Of a stretch of 64,000 nt of DNA, positions 47,009-56,092 are shown piece after piece. The position numbers and the translations under genes are program-made. The notes under the pieces were generated by a model that saw only the letters and a list, made by a program, of their open reading frames with translations, ran no database searches and was not told where the DNA came from. Position 1 is the stretch's first letter. Each line of letters opens with the position of its first letter. Origin of the DNA: Rhizobium leguminosarum (GTDB taxonomy: Bacteria; Pseudomonadota; Alphaproteobacteria; Rhizobiales; Rhizobiaceae); contig NZ_CP025012.1 in the NCBI RefSeq assembly GCF_002953715.1, positions 3,860,501 through 3,924,500 on the forward strand. Direction: 5' to 3'.

Positions 47009-48607
47009 TCAGTGGCCGCCACCGCCTCCCCCGCCTTGCGGCGCGGGTTTCTTGATCATGGCGACACCGAGGATCATCGCGAGGAAAAGCGCGGTCAGGA
47101 TCAGGAACACGTCGCTGAAGGAAAGGATGATCGCCTGCTTGGTGGCAAGCCCGACCATCTGCTTGATCGCGACCGAGGCGCCATCCATCCCATAGGTGTT
47201 GAAATTGGCGGCCATGTTGTTCATCTGGTCGATCGCCGCCGGATTGCCCCAGTCCATATTCTCCCGCAGCCGCTCGTAGTGCACGTCCTGCCGGTTGGTG
47301 AGCACGGTGTTGATGACGGCAAGGCCGACGGCGCCGCCGAGGTTTCTGGTCAGATTGAACAGGCCGGAAGCGCCGCGAATGCGCGAGGGCGGCATCGTGC
47401 CGAGCGCGATGTTGTTGATCGGCACCATGCACATCATCAGCCCGAAGCCGCGCAGGATCTGCGGGATGAACAGCTCGTAGAAATCCCAATCCGCCGTCAG
47501 ATGCATCATGATGAAGGTGCCGGCGGCGAAGCTGACGAAGCCGATCACCATCATCAGGCGCAGGTCCATCTTGGTCGACAAACGGCCGGCGATCGGCGCG
47601 GTGAAGAACATCGCAAGCCCGGAGACGAACATCGTCTCGCCGATCATCAATGAGTCATAGCCACGGATGCGCCCGAGATAGACCGGGTAGATATAGGTGA
47701 GGCCATAGAGGCCGATGCCCATGACGAAAGAAAACACCGAGCCGAAGGAGAAATTCCGGTTCGCGAAAGCCTTCAGGTCGACGACGGGGAAATCCACCGT
47801 GAAGGCGCGATAGAAGAAGATGATGGCTGCAACGCCTGAGGCAACCGCTGCGATGGTGATGGAACTGTCGTTGAACCAGTCGTTCGAATTGCCCTCTTCG
47901 AGCACATATTCCAGCGCGCCGAGGAAGACGCCCATCGAGATCAGCCCCCACCAGTCGAATTTCTTGAAGAGCGACAGTTCCGGCTTGTCGAAATCGATGA
48001 AGTTCCAGGTGACGATCGTGACGATGATGCCGGGAACGATGTTGACGAGGAACAGCCAGTGCCAGGAAAAGGCGTGGCTGAGATAACCGCCGACGGTCGG
48101 GCCGATGGTCGGTGCCAGCGTCGCGATCAGGCCGATGATCGGCGAGACGATGCTGCGCTTCGAGGGCGGGAAGATGGTGAAGGCGGCCGCAAAGACCGAC
48201 GGGATCATGCCGCCGCCGATGAAGCCCTGGATGACCCGGTAGACGATCATCTGGTCGATATTCGTCGCCGTCGCCGCAAGCGCGCTCGCCATGGTGAAGC
48301 CGGCGGCCGAGATCGCGAAGAGATAACGCGTCGAGATGATGCGCGCCAACGTGCCGGAAAGCGGGATCATGATCACTTCCGCGATCAGATAGGACGTCTG
48401 CACCCAGCCGATCTCGTCGCTGCCGGCCGAAAGGCCGGCCTGGATCTCCGCAAGCGAGGCCGAGACGATCTGGATGTCGAGGATCGACATGAACATGCCG
48501 AGCACCATCGCGAAGAAGGCGATGAGCTTCTTCGGATCCATGCGCTCGTCGGCATGGGCGGGTGCCGCCGGAATCGTCCCCGCCGTTGCTGTCGCGCTGC
48601 CGGCCAT
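47009..48607 (-). CDS. emrB: DHA2 family multidrug efflux MFS transporter (EmrB-like)
   Basis: A 532-residue inner-membrane drug/proton antiporter with about 14 helices. The motif LDIQIVSASLAEIQ in helix 1 and the antiporter motif C region GPTVGGYLSHAFSWHWLFLVN are characteristic of EmrB/QacA proteins. A Gly/His tail (PQGGGGGGGH) ends the protein. AGAGGTGATCTG precedes the ATG. It follows the membrane-fusion-protein gene by 129 bases that hold a repeat element, and both are divergent from a TetR gene. Confidence 0.93.
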   Translation of the reverse strand: MAGSATATAGTIPAAPAHADERMDPKKLIAFFAMVLGMFMSILDIQIVSASLAEIQAGLSAGSDEIGWVQTSYLIAEVIMIPLSGTLARIISTRYLFAISAAGFTMASALAATATNIDQMIVYRVIQGFIGGGMIPSVFAAAFTIFPPSKRSIVSPIIGLIATLAPTIGPTVGGYLSHAFSWHWLFLVNIVPGIIVTIVTWNFIDFDKPELSLFKKFDWWGLISMGVFLGALEYVLEEGNSNDWFNDSSITIAAVASGVAAIIFFYRAFTVDFPVVDLKAFANRNFSFGSVFSFVMGIGLYGLTYIYPVYLGRIRGYDSLMIGETMFVSGLAMFFTAPIAGRLSTKMDLRLMMVIGFVSFAAGTFIMMHLTADWDFYELFIPQILRGFGLMMCMVPINNIALGTMPPSRIRGASGLFNLTRNLGGAVGLAVINTVLTNRQDVHYERLRENMDWGNPAAIDQMNNMAANFNTYGMDGASVAIKQMVGLATKQAIILSFSDVFLILTALFLAMILGVAMIKKPAPQGGGGGGGH

Positions 48608-48632
48608 CAGATCACCTCTGCCTTTCCCAGAG

Positions 48633-48733
48633 CAATTCCGTTTTTCTTCGAATCACGGAATTGCTCTATCTCTTTGTTTTCACGCAATTCCGGACGCAAA
48701 ACCGCTGCACACTTTTGCTGGAATTGCTCTGAA
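48633..48733. repeat. rhizobial intergenic palindromic repeat, family B copy 2
   Basis: A 101-base element filling the gap between the emrA- and emrB-like genes. Outer arms AGAGCAATTCC / GGAATTGCTCT recur twice, and the inner part (GGACGCAAAACCGC, CACTTTTGCTGGAAT) is the reverse of the copy at 17127-17195. It could affect the relative expression of the two efflux genes. Confidence 0.75.
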
Positions 48734-48736
48734 GGC

Positions 48737-49951
48737 TTACTTGCTCGGCGCCGTACGGGTGTCGACGTCGACGACGACGCTCAGGCCGGCGCGCAGACGG
48801 CCGCTGTCGAGCGCATCCTGCGGCAGCGCGATGCGCACCGGCACGCGCTGGATCACCTTGGTGAAGTTGCCGGTGGCGTTCTCCGGCGGCAGCATCGAAA
48901 AGACCGAGCCGGAAGCCGGTGAGATCGATTCGACGGTGCCGACGATCGGATGATCGCTATAGGCATCGACCTGGACGTTGACCTTCGAGCCCGGCACCAG
49001 ATGCTGGATCTGCGTTTCCTTGAAATTGGCGTCGATGTAGAGCTGGCGCACCGGAACGAGTGCCATCAGGCGCTGGCCGGGAGAGACGAGGTCGCCTTCC
49101 TGGACGGAGCGGTTGCCGACAATGCCGTCATAAGGCGCCTTGAGCACGGTGAAGGAAAGGTCACGGAGGGCCTTGTCGCGCGAGATCTCAAGCGAACGGA
49201 CCGAGCCTTCTGCTTCCTTGCGCTGTGCCCGGAGGATGGTGATGTTGGCTTGTGCAGCGGTGATGTTGGCGTCGCCGCCGGCAAGATTGGCCTTGGCCTG
49301 GTCGAGGGCGATATTGGCGTTGTCGAGATCGGCGGCGGTCCCGACCGACTTCGCCTGAAGGTCGCTCTGGCGCTTCTGAGTGATCTCGGCACCGCGAACG
49401 GCCGCTTCGAGTGCCACCTTCTGCGCCTGCGCCTGCACGAGGCTCGCATTCGCGCCTTCGATCTGCGCGTCGATACGCTGCAGCGAAAGCTGTTCGGTGA
49501 CGATCTGGGCCTGGGCCAAGTCGAGGGCGTTCTGATAGTCGCCGTTATCAAGCGTGGCAAGCACGTCGCCCGCTTTGACTTCCTGGTTGGCGACAACGTT
49601 CACCTTCGCGACGTAGCCCGTGACCTTCGGCGAAATCGTTGCGATATCGCCTTCGATATAGGCGTCGTCGGTCGACACCATGAAGCGGCCGTTCGTCCAC
49701 CATTCGTAACCATACCAGCCGCCGCCTGCGAGAAGGGCGAGCACGACGATCGGCAGCACCGGGCTGCGGCGCTTCTTAGCAGCCGCAGGTGCGGCGGCGA
49801 CCGAAGCCGGCGCCGACTGCGCGGGAGCAGAGGGAACTTCGCGGGCTTCCGCCGTCGGAGCTTCTACGGCCGCGACCTCGGCCTTTACCTCTTCGGTCCC
49901 GGCGTTTTCGCTGACGATACGCGCGACGTTGCTCTTCTGGTTGCTCGACAT
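48737..49951 (-). CDS. emrA: HlyD/EmrA membrane fusion protein
   Basis: A 404-residue periplasmic adaptor. A 70-residue Ala/Pro/Glu-rich N-terminal cytoplasmic part precedes a single helix (PVLPIVVLALLAGGGWYGY), then the biotinyl-lipoyl-like halves (FMVSTDDAYIEGDIATISPKV in part: STDDAYIEGDIA; GIVGNRSVQEGDLV) and a coiled coil rich in Ala, Gln and Leu (about 160-240). ATG at 49951 is preferred over the GTG at 49957. It forms an efflux complex with the EmrB-like transporter and an outer-membrane channel encoded elsewhere. Confidence 0.93.
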   Translation of the reverse strand: MSSNQKSNVARIVSENAGTEEVKAEVAAVEAPTAEAREVPSAPAQSAPASVAAAPAAAKKRRSPVLPIVVLALLAGGGWYGYEWWTNGRFMVSTDDAYIEGDIATISPKVTGYVAKVNVVANQEVKAGDVLATLDNGDYQNALDLAQAQIVTEQLSLQRIDAQIEGANASLVQAQAQKVALEAAVRGAEITQKRQSDLQAKSVGTAADLDNANIALDQAKANLAGGDANITAAQANITILRAQRKEAEGSVRSLEISRDKALRDLSFTVLKAPYDGIVGNRSVQEGDLVSPGQRLMALVPVRQLYIDANFKETQIQHLVPGSKVNVQVDAYSDHPIVGTVESISPASGSVFSMLPPENATGNFTKVIQRVPVRIALPQDALDSGRLRAGLSVVVDVDTRTAPSK

Positions 49952-49982
49952 AGCCACTTTACCGATCTGGAGTAAATAATCG

Positions 49983-50004
49983 AACTGAACGGTTCGGTTC
50001 AGTT
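49983..50004. promoter_or_regulatory. TetR operator 1, emrA / tetR intergenic
   Basis: Perfect arms AACTGAAC and GTTCAGTT separated by GGTTCG, with an inner GAAC...GGTTC copy (49987-50000) that matches operator 2 apart from one base. It lies 32 bases before the efflux gene start. Confidence 0.7.
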
Positions 50005-50041
50005 GACTTAAACCTGTTTTATCGTCATATCAAGATGTATA

Positions 50042-50055
50042 GAACCAATCGGTTC
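50042..50055. promoter_or_regulatory. TetR operator 2, emrA / tetR intergenic
   Basis: Perfect inverted repeat GAACC-AATC-GGTTC, 55 bases from operator 1 (centre to centre) and 47 bases before the TetR gene start. The pair indicates that one regulator controls both divergent promoters. Confidence 0.7.
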
Positions 50056-50102
50056 GATTTCTTTTAAAGACCATACGAAACCGTCAACACGGTTAAGAGG
50101 AC

Positions 50103-50783
50103 ATGACGCTGAAACCCGACCACGCCGCCGTATTCAGTCCTCCCGCTGCCGGAGGCCGATTTGCCGCAGGCGAAGATCCGGCCAAGCGCCAGCAGATCCT
50201 CGCCGGCGCCAAGCGCGTTTTCATGAAGATGGGTTTCGACGCCGCCAGCATGAACGACGTGACGCGCGAGGCCGGTGTCTCCAAGGGAACGCTCTATGTC
50301 TATTTCACCAACAAGGAAGAACTTTTTTCGGCGATGATCGAGACCGAGCGCGCTGCCTTCGTGGCCGCCGTGCGCACGGCGCTTGCCGAACATGACGATC
50401 CCGAAGCCGGCCTGTATGAATTCGGGATAAGCTTCGTCACCCATATGACCGATGAAAAGGTCATCAGCGCGATGCGCACCGTTCTCGGCGTTCGCGACCG
50501 CATGCCGGTGCTCTGTCAACGCTTCTTCAAGGGTCCGGAAAACCTGCGCACCATCATGCGCGACTTCCTGGAACGCCACATCGCCGAAGGCAGGTTTGAG
50601 ATCGACGACATCGATCTGGCCGCCGGCCAGTTCCTCGATCTCGCCAGCGGTAGTTTTTTCAAACTCCGCCTGTTCGGAAGCATGGAAGAGCCGCCGTCGC
50701 GTGACGAAATCGAGCGCGTCATCCGCGGCGCGATCCGGGTCTTCATGGCCGCCTACGGCGCGCGCCGACACGAGACCGCCTGA
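50103..50783 (+). CDS. TetR family repressor of the efflux operon
   Basis: A 226-residue regulator. The helix-turn-helix lies at about residues 45-65 (NDVTREAGVSKGTLYVYFTNKEELF, in part: REAGVSKGTLYVYF). The long polar N-terminus before RQQILAGAKRVF is not unusual. It has AAGAGG close to its ATG. It is divergent from the emrAB-like genes with two matched operators between, so it very likely represses them and itself and responds to an exported compound. Confidence 0.92.
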   Translation: MTLKPDHAAVFSPPAAGGRFAAGEDPAKRQQILAGAKRVFMKMGFDAASMNDVTREAGVSKGTLYVYFTNKEELFSAMIETERAAFVAAVRTALAEHDDPEAGLYEFGISFVTHMTDEKVISAMRTVLGVRDRMPVLCQRFFKGPENLRTIMRDFLERHIAEGRFEIDDIDLAAGQFLDLASGSFFKLRLFGSMEEPPSRDEIERVIRGAIRVFMAAYGARRHETA

Positions 50784-50887
50784 CCGCATCCTTGACTGCC
50801 GCGCTCCATCGGCCAAAATCCCGCAATAGCGATCAAATCCGGCTGCCGGCTTTTCTTTAAGGAAGAGTCGCAACCAGGAGAATAAGG

Positions 50888-51727
50888 ATGAGCGCCGTCG
50901 GACGGGCGATCTGGTTCATCGAGAGCCATTTCGAAAGCGATATATCGCTGGAAGAGATATCGGAAGCAGCCGGATTGTCGCGCTACCATCTGTCGCGCGT
51001 CTTCGGGCTCGTCACCGGCTACTCGATCAGCGGCTATATAAGAGGGCGGCGCCTCAGCCGCGCCGTGCCCACACTGGTCGGCGGTTCATCCACCATTCTC
51101 GAGGTTGCGCTTTGCGCGGGCTACGGCTCGCACGAGGCCTTCACCCGTGCCTTCCGCGACCAGTTCGGCATGACGCCGGATGCGGTGCGCAGACAGGGGC
51201 ACGCCCGTAACCTTGTCTTGCTGGAGCCGATCAGAATGGACCCCGCCCACCTCAACGACCTCGAACCGCCCCGCTTCGAAACCCTTCAACCGATGCTGTT
51301 TGCCGGCTTGCAGGAGATCTACCCCTATGGCGGCAATGCCGCCATTCCCTCTCTCTGGCAGAAGTTCAATGCCCATTTCGGACATATCTCCGGCCAGAAA
51401 GGCAGCGTCGCCTACGGCATCTGCACGCATATCGACGGCGAAGCGGAGAAATTCCGCTATATGGCCGCGGTCGAAATTTCCGATGCCGGCGATCTGCCGG
51501 GAGATTTTGCAACGCTCAAGCTTCCAGGTCAGCGCTACGTCGTCTTTGCCCATCGCGGCCACGTCTCCGGCATTCCGGCGACGATGAACCGGATTTTTGG
51601 CGCATGGTGGCCGACCTCGGGCCTGGAGCACGGCGAGACACCCGACATGTTCGAACGCTACGACGAGCGCTTCGACCCCTACACCGGCATGGGCGTCACC
51701 GAAATCTGGTTGCCGATCAGAGCATGA
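50888..51727 (+). CDS. AraC family regulator with GyrI-like effector domain
   Basis: A 279-residue protein with an N-terminal AraC-type double helix-turn-helix (about residues 8-105: ISEAAGLSRYHLSRVF, then EVALCAGYGSHEAFTRAF) and a C-terminal GyrI/SOUL-type small-molecule-binding domain (about 125-279, FAGLQEIYPYGG, VFAHRGHVSGIPATM, ITEIWLPI-like end). This is the Rob/SoxS-like MarA arrangement of E. coli Rob. The ATG has AGGAGAATAAGG upstream. Target genes are not apparent locally. Confidence 0.9.
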   Translation: MSAVGRAIWFIESHFESDISLEEISEAAGLSRYHLSRVFGLVTGYSISGYIRGRRLSRAVPTLVGGSSTILEVALCAGYGSHEAFTRAFRDQFGMTPDAVRRQGHARNLVLLEPIRMDPAHLNDLEPPRFETLQPMLFAGLQEIYPYGGNAAIPSLWQKFNAHFGHISGQKGSVAYGICTHIDGEAEKFRYMAAVEISDAGDLPGDFATLKLPGQRYVVFAHRGHVSGIPATMNRIFGAWWPTSGLEHGETPDMFERYDERFDPYTGMGVTEIWLPIRA

Positions 51728-51830
51728 TGCCGAAAAGTGCGAGCGGTTTTCGGACGACATCATGCCCTAACTCTTTAATGTAGAACAGGATTCAAATTTA
51801 AGGCCGACCCGGCCTTAAATTCTGTTCTAG
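51722..51830. repeat. rhizobial intergenic palindromic repeat, family C
   Basis: Element beginning at the end of the AraC gene: GCATGATG...CATCATGC arms around GAAAAGTGCGAGCGGTTTTC-like centre, followed by a second palindrome TAGAACAG...CTGTTCTAG around TAAGGCC/GGCCTTA. It differs in sequence from families A and B but has the same two-hairpin plan. Confidence 0.65.
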
Positions 51831-51943
51831 GGAATAAAAGTCACATCGGTTTCGTATACCCCGTTGCGGCGCTTGCTTGGCAGGCCGGCAACATTACATT
51901 GCGAGCGTCATTCACGCATGTGACGCGAAAGGGATATACGCTG

Positions 51944-52693
51944 ATGCAGGAAATCATGACGCTCATTCAGGATCCGGCCGCCTGGGTGGCGCTCATCACG
52001 CTGGTGGTGATGGAAGTCGTTCTCGGGATCGACAACCTGATCTTCATTTCCATTCTCACCAACAAACTGCCGCCTGAGCACCGGGAGAAGGCCCGCAAGA
52101 TCGGCATAGGTCTTGCGCTCGTCATGCGTCTCGCCCTGCTCGGCACCATCGCCTGGATCGTGCAGCTGACCGAACCGCTGTTTGAAGCCTTCGGCCACGG
52201 TTTCTCCTGGAAGGATCTGATCCTGATTGCCGGCGGTCTGTTCCTCGTCTGGAAGGCCACCAAGGAAATCCACCACAGCGTCGATCCGGAAGATCACGGC
52301 GAGGACTTCATCGCAAGTTCGGCCACGACAGGCTTTGCATCGGCCATCGGCCAGATCCTGCTGCTCGACCTCGTCTTCTCCGTCGACAGCATCATCACCG
52401 CCGTCGGTATGACGCCGCATCTGCCGATCATGGTGGTCGCCGTCGTTGCCGCCGTCACCGTCATGCTTGTTGCCGCGACGCCGCTTGCCAACTTCATCGA
52501 GAGGAACCCGACGATCGTCATGCTGGCGCTCGCCTTCCTGCTGATGATCGGCACGACGCTAATCGCCGAAGGCATGGGCTTCCATGTGCCGAAGGGCTAC
52601 GTCTACGCCGCCATGGCCTTCTCGGCGCTGGTGGAGGTGCTGAACATGTTCGCGCGCAATGCCCGCAAACGCAAACGCGACGCCGCCCATTGA
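51944..52693 (+). CDS. TerC family integral membrane protein
   Basis: A 249-residue protein with seven or so membrane helices. The motif [14 protein letters not shown] (about residues 21-34) and the later [14 protein letters not shown] (about 146-159), each with a conserved Asp in a helix, are the hallmark of TerC/Alx proteins, which are linked to metal (Mn) efflux and tellurium resistance. Starts at 51944 and 51956 are both plausible; the latter has AGGAAATC. I saw no manganese-riboswitch motif upstream. Confidence 0.9.
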   Translation: MQEIMTLIQDPAAWVALITLVVMEVVLGIDNLIFISILTNKLPPEHREKARKIGIGLALVMRLALLGTIAWIVQLTEPLFEAFGHGFSWKDLILIAGGLFLVWKATKEIHHSVDPEDHGEDFIASSATTGFASAIGQILLLDLVFSVDSIITAVGMTPHLPIMVVAVVAAVTVMLVAATPLANFIERNPTIVMLALAFLLMIGTTLIAEGMGFHVPKGYVYAAMAFSALVEVLNMFARNARKRKRDAAH

Positions 52694-52704
52694 GACTTGG
52701 GCAG

Positions 52705-52732
52705 GAGGGCGCGGCGGAACCGCCGCGCCCTC
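52705..52732. other. strong hairpin after terC
   Basis: Thirteen-base-pair perfect GC stem GAGGGCGCGGCGG / CCGCCGCGCCCTC with a two-base AA centre, 12 bases after the TerC stop. Without a T run it is not a standard intrinsic terminator but may end transcription or protect the 3' end. Confidence 0.5.
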
Positions 52733-52938
52733 ACGCGCTGCCATCAGGCCTTTGCAGGCGTGGTTTTTCTTGACGCGCCCGGTTGAATATGGCCTAAGGC
52801 CAGCCGAACGGACGATCGGCGGATAGTGCGGGCGCATGCCCTTTTCCGGCCGGTTTGCCGATGAAGATATCTGCATCCTTCGGCCGAACGTCGCTTTCCC
52901 CATGAAAGCCGTCCGGCATTCATTGACGGGCACACACA

Positions 52939-54405
52939 ATGACAGTTTCCGGGACAGCCACCGGCGTCCGCGTCCGCATCGCTCCCTCGCCGACCGGCGA
53001 GCCGCATGTCGGCACCGCTTACATCGCTCTCTTCAACTACCTTTTCGCCAAGAAGCATGGCGGCGAGTTCATCCTGCGCATCGAGGATACCGATGCGACG
53101 CGCTCGACCCCGGAATTCGAAACGAAGGTGTTGGACGCACTGAAATGGTGTGGGCTGGAATGGAAGGAAGGCCCTGATATCGGCGGCCCCTACGGCCCCT
53201 ATCGCCAGTCCGACCGCAAGGAAATGTACCAGCCTTACGGGCAGGAATTGCTGGACAAGGGCCATGCCTTCCGCTGTTTCTGCACACCCGCGCGGCTGGA
53301 GCAGATGCGCGAAACCCAGCGCGCCGCCGGCAAGCCGCCGAAGTACGATGGTCTCTGCCTCAACCTCACGGCCGAGGAAGTCACCTCGCGCATGGCCGCC
53401 GGCGAGACGACCGTCATCCGCATGAAGATCCCGGCCGAAGGCTCCTGCGACTTCACGGACGGCGTTTACGGCGATGTCTCCATTCCGTGGGATTCGGTCG
53501 ACATGCAGGTCCTCATCAAGGCCGACGGCATGCCGACCTATCATATGGCCAACGTCATCGACGACCATCTGATGAAGATCACACACGTCGCGCGCGGCGA
53601 AGAATGGCTGGCGTCCGTGCCGAAGCACATCCTTCTCTATCGCTATTTCGACTGGGACCAGCCGGTCTTCATGCATCTGTCGCTGATGCGCAATGCCGAC
53701 AAGTCGAAGCTGTCGAAGCGCAAGAATCCGACCTCGATCTCCTATTATTCCGCGCTTGGCTACATTCCCGAAGCGTTGATGAACTTCCTCGGTCTGTTCT
53801 TCGTCCAGATCGCCGAGGGCGAAGAACTCCTGACGATGGACGAGCTCTCCGAGAAGTTTGACCCGGAAAACCTCTCCAAGGCCGGTGCGATCTTTGACAT
53901 TCAGAAGCTCGATTGGCTGAACGGCCGCTGGATCCGCGAGAAGCTGTCCGAAGAGGAGTTCCAAGCGCGTGTGCTGAGCTGGGCGATGGAAAACGACCGT
54001 CTGAAGGAAGGTCTGCGCCTGTCGCAGACGCGCATTTCCAAGCTCGGCGAGCTGCCCGATCTCGCCGGCTTCCTGCTGAAGTCCGATCTCGGCCTGCAGC
54101 CTTCCGACTTCGCCAAGATCAAGTCACCGCCGGAGGAGATCCTCGAGATCCTCAACACCGTTCAGCCGGATCTCGAAAAGATCCTGGAATGGAACGTCGA
54201 GACGATCGAGGCGGAGCTGCGCGCGATCGCCGACCGCATGGGCAAGAAGCTGAAAGTCGTGGTCTCGCCGCTCTTCGTCGCCGTATCCGGCTCATCGCGT
54301 TCCCTGCCGCTCTTCGATTCCATGGCGATCCTCGGCCGGTCCGTCGTGCGCCAGCGCCTGAAGCTCGCCTCGCAGGCGGTCGCCGCCCTCGTCGGCTCGA
54401 AGTAA
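52939..54405 (+). CDS. gltX: glutamyl-tRNA synthetase
   Basis: A 488-residue class I aminoacyl-tRNA synthetase. The HIGH-like signature is PSPTGEPHVGTAY (residues 16-28), the Glu-specific insert FILRIEDTD follows, and the KMSKS-like loop is SKLSKRKNP (about residue 258). Rhizobia usually carry two gltX paralogues, one of which charges tRNA-Gln precursors for GatCAB; which type this is cannot be settled by eye. It is followed 22 bases later by lysS, so the two synthetase genes form an operon. Confidence 0.93.
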   Translation: MTVSGTATGVRVRIAPSPTGEPHVGTAYIALFNYLFAKKHGGEFILRIEDTDATRSTPEFETKVLDALKWCGLEWKEGPDIGGPYGPYRQSDRKEMYQPYGQELLDKGHAFRCFCTPARLEQMRETQRAAGKPPKYDGLCLNLTAEEVTSRMAAGETTVIRMKIPAEGSCDFTDGVYGDVSIPWDSVDMQVLIKADGMPTYHMANVIDDHLMKITHVARGEEWLASVPKHILLYRYFDWDQPVFMHLSLMRNADKSKLSKRKNPTSISYYSALGYIPEALMNFLGLFFVQIAEGEELLTMDELSEKFDPENLSKAGAIFDIQKLDWLNGRWIREKLSEEEFQARVLSWAMENDRLKEGLRLSQTRISKLGELPDLAGFLLKSDLGLQPSDFAKIKSPPEEILEILNTVQPDLEKILEWNVETIEAELRAIADRMGKKLKVVVSPLFVAVSGSSRSLPLFDSMAILGRSVVRQRLKLASQAVAALVGSK

Positions 54406-54427
54406 GAACAGTCAGAGGATTTCGACA

Positions 54428-55924
54428 GTGGCTGACAACAAGACCGAAAACACCCTTTCCTCCGACGCGACGGAAGTGCGCGCCCAGAAGCTGAAGCTGC
54501 TGCGCGAGCAGATCGGCGAGGTCTATCCGGCGCATTTCCACCGCACGATGACCAATGCCGAGCTCATCGCGAAATATGAGAACCTGGAACCTGACGTCGA
54601 GACGCAGGATGTCGTCACCGTCGCCGGCCGCGTCTACTCGTCGCGCAACTCCGGCATGTTCATGGACATCCACGATGCCGGCGGCAAGATCCAGATTTTC
54701 AGTCACAAGGACACGACCCCGGAAGAAGCCCGCGCGCTGCTGCCGATGATCGACATCGGCGACATCATCGGCGTCACCGGTATCGTCCGCCGCACCAAGC
54801 GTGGCGAGCTGACGATCAACGCGCAGACGATCACCATGCTGACGAAGTCGCTGCTGCCGATGCCCGAGAAGTGGCACGGTCTCTCCGACATCGAGCTGCG
54901 TTATCGCAAGCGCCATCTCGACATCATGACCAACGAGGATTCGAAGCTGCGCTTCCAGCAGCGCTCGAAGATCCTCTCCGGCATCCGCCGCTTCATGGAA
55001 AATGACGGCTTCATGGAAGTCGAGACGCCGATGCTGCATTCGGTCTATGGCGGCGCCACCGCCGAGCCGTTCAAGACCCATCACAACACGCTGAAGCTCG
55101 ACATGTACCTGCGCATCGCGCCGGAACTGTTCCTCAAGCGCACGCTGGTCTCGGGGCTGACCGACAAGGTCTTCGAGATCAACCGGAACTTCCGCAACGA
55201 AGGCGTCTCCACCCGGCACAATCCCGAATTCACCATGATGGAGTGTTACTGGGCCTATGCCGACTACGAGGACATCATGGACCTCGTCGAGCGGCTGTTC
55301 GAGAGCTTGGCGTTCTCCATTCACGGCGCGACGGAATTCCCCTTCGGCGACAAGACCATGTCCTTCAAGGGTCCGTTCAAGCGCGTGCCGATGCCCGATG
55401 CCGTCAAGGAAGCGACCGGCATCGACTTCCTCGCCATCAAGACCGATGAAGAGGCGCGCACTGCCGCCAAGGCTGCCGGTTTCGCGGTCGAGAAGGATTG
55501 GACCTGGGGCGAATGCCTTGCCTTCATCTTCGAGGAAAGGGTCGAATCCACCCTGATCCAGCCGTCGCATGTCACGCATTTCCCGAAGGACATTTCGCCC
55601 TTCGCCAAGGAAGTGCCGGGCGAGCCGCGCCTCGTCGAGCGCTTCGAGACCTATTGCAACGCCTGGGAACTCGGCAACGCCTTCTCGGAGCTGAACGATC
55701 CCGAAGAGCAGCGCCGCCGCATGGTCGAGCAGCTCGAACAGGCGCATGCCCGCGGCGAAAAGGAAAAGCAGCTGGACGAGGAATTCCTTGACGCGATCGA
55801 CCAGGGCATGCCGCCGGCAGGTGGCCTCGGCATCGGCGTCGACCGTCTCATCATGCTTCTGACCAATGCGCCGTCGATCCGCGACGTCATCCTCTTCCCG
55901 GCCCGCCGCAACAAAGCCGACTGA
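54428..55924 (+). CDS. lysS: class II lysyl-tRNA synthetase
   Basis: A 498-residue class II synthetase. An N-terminal OB-fold domain (about 60-160, VAGRVYSSRNSGMFMDIHD) binds the anticodon; the catalytic domain has motif 2 NRNFRNEGVSTRHNPEF (about 255) and motif 3 GLGIGVDRLIMLLTN (about 464-478). GTG start with AGAGGATTTCGACA upstream. It follows gltX by 22 bases and ends at a terminator. Confidence 0.94.
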   Translation: MADNKTENTLSSDATEVRAQKLKLLREQIGEVYPAHFHRTMTNAELIAKYENLEPDVETQDVVTVAGRVYSSRNSGMFMDIHDAGGKIQIFSHKDTTPEEARALLPMIDIGDIIGVTGIVRRTKRGELTINAQTITMLTKSLLPMPEKWHGLSDIELRYRKRHLDIMTNEDSKLRFQQRSKILSGIRRFMENDGFMEVETPMLHSVYGGATAEPFKTHHNTLKLDMYLRIAPELFLKRTLVSGLTDKVFEINRNFRNEGVSTRHNPEFTMMECYWAYADYEDIMDLVERLFESLAFSIHGATEFPFGDKTMSFKGPFKRVPMPDAVKEATGIDFLAIKTDEEARTAAKAAGFAVEKDWTWGECLAFIFEERVESTLIQPSHVTHFPKDISPFAKEVPGEPRLVERFETYCNAWELGNAFSELNDPEEQRRRMVEQLEQAHARGEKEKQLDEEFLDAIDQGMPPAGGLGIGVDRLIMLLTNAPSIRDVILFPARRNKAD

Positions 55925-55946
55925 GAACCACATTCCTTAAAATGAA

Positions 55947-55985
55947 AAAACGGGGCGCCCGAAAGGACGCTCCGTTTTGTTTTAA
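55947..55985 (+). terminator. intrinsic terminator after lysS
   Basis: Stem AACGGGGCGCCC / GGACGCTCCGTT with two mismatches, loop GAAA, then TTGTTTT. It follows the lysS stop by 23 bases. Confidence 0.8.
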
Positions 55986-56011
55986 GCAGACTGGTGAAAA
56001 ACCGAGCCGAT

Positions 56012-56065
56012 GAACCAAGACACCGTGGTTTGGTCGATCACGGAGTGACGTTATTTCGTTGGTTC
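56012..56065. other. nested inverted repeats between lysS and SDR gene
   Basis: Outer arms GAACCAA / TTGGTTC (56012-56018, 56059-56065) enclose inner arms CCGTG / CACGG (56023-56027, 56039-56043). It is within 30 bases of the SDR gene stop on the other strand; it is not a tRNA and has no T run. Confidence 0.35.
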
Positions 56066-56092
56066 TTGTTATGACCGAGTTCGTCGTCACAC

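Noticed and set aside
51835-51943. manganese riboswitch (yybP-ykoY) before the TerC gene
   Set aside because: TerC genes sometimes carry one, but I could not find its conserved loops in this 110-base gap.
54152-55933. 593-residue minus-strand open frame opposite lysS
   Set aside because: It is the shadow of gltX and lysS in GC-rich DNA, with no motifs of its own.
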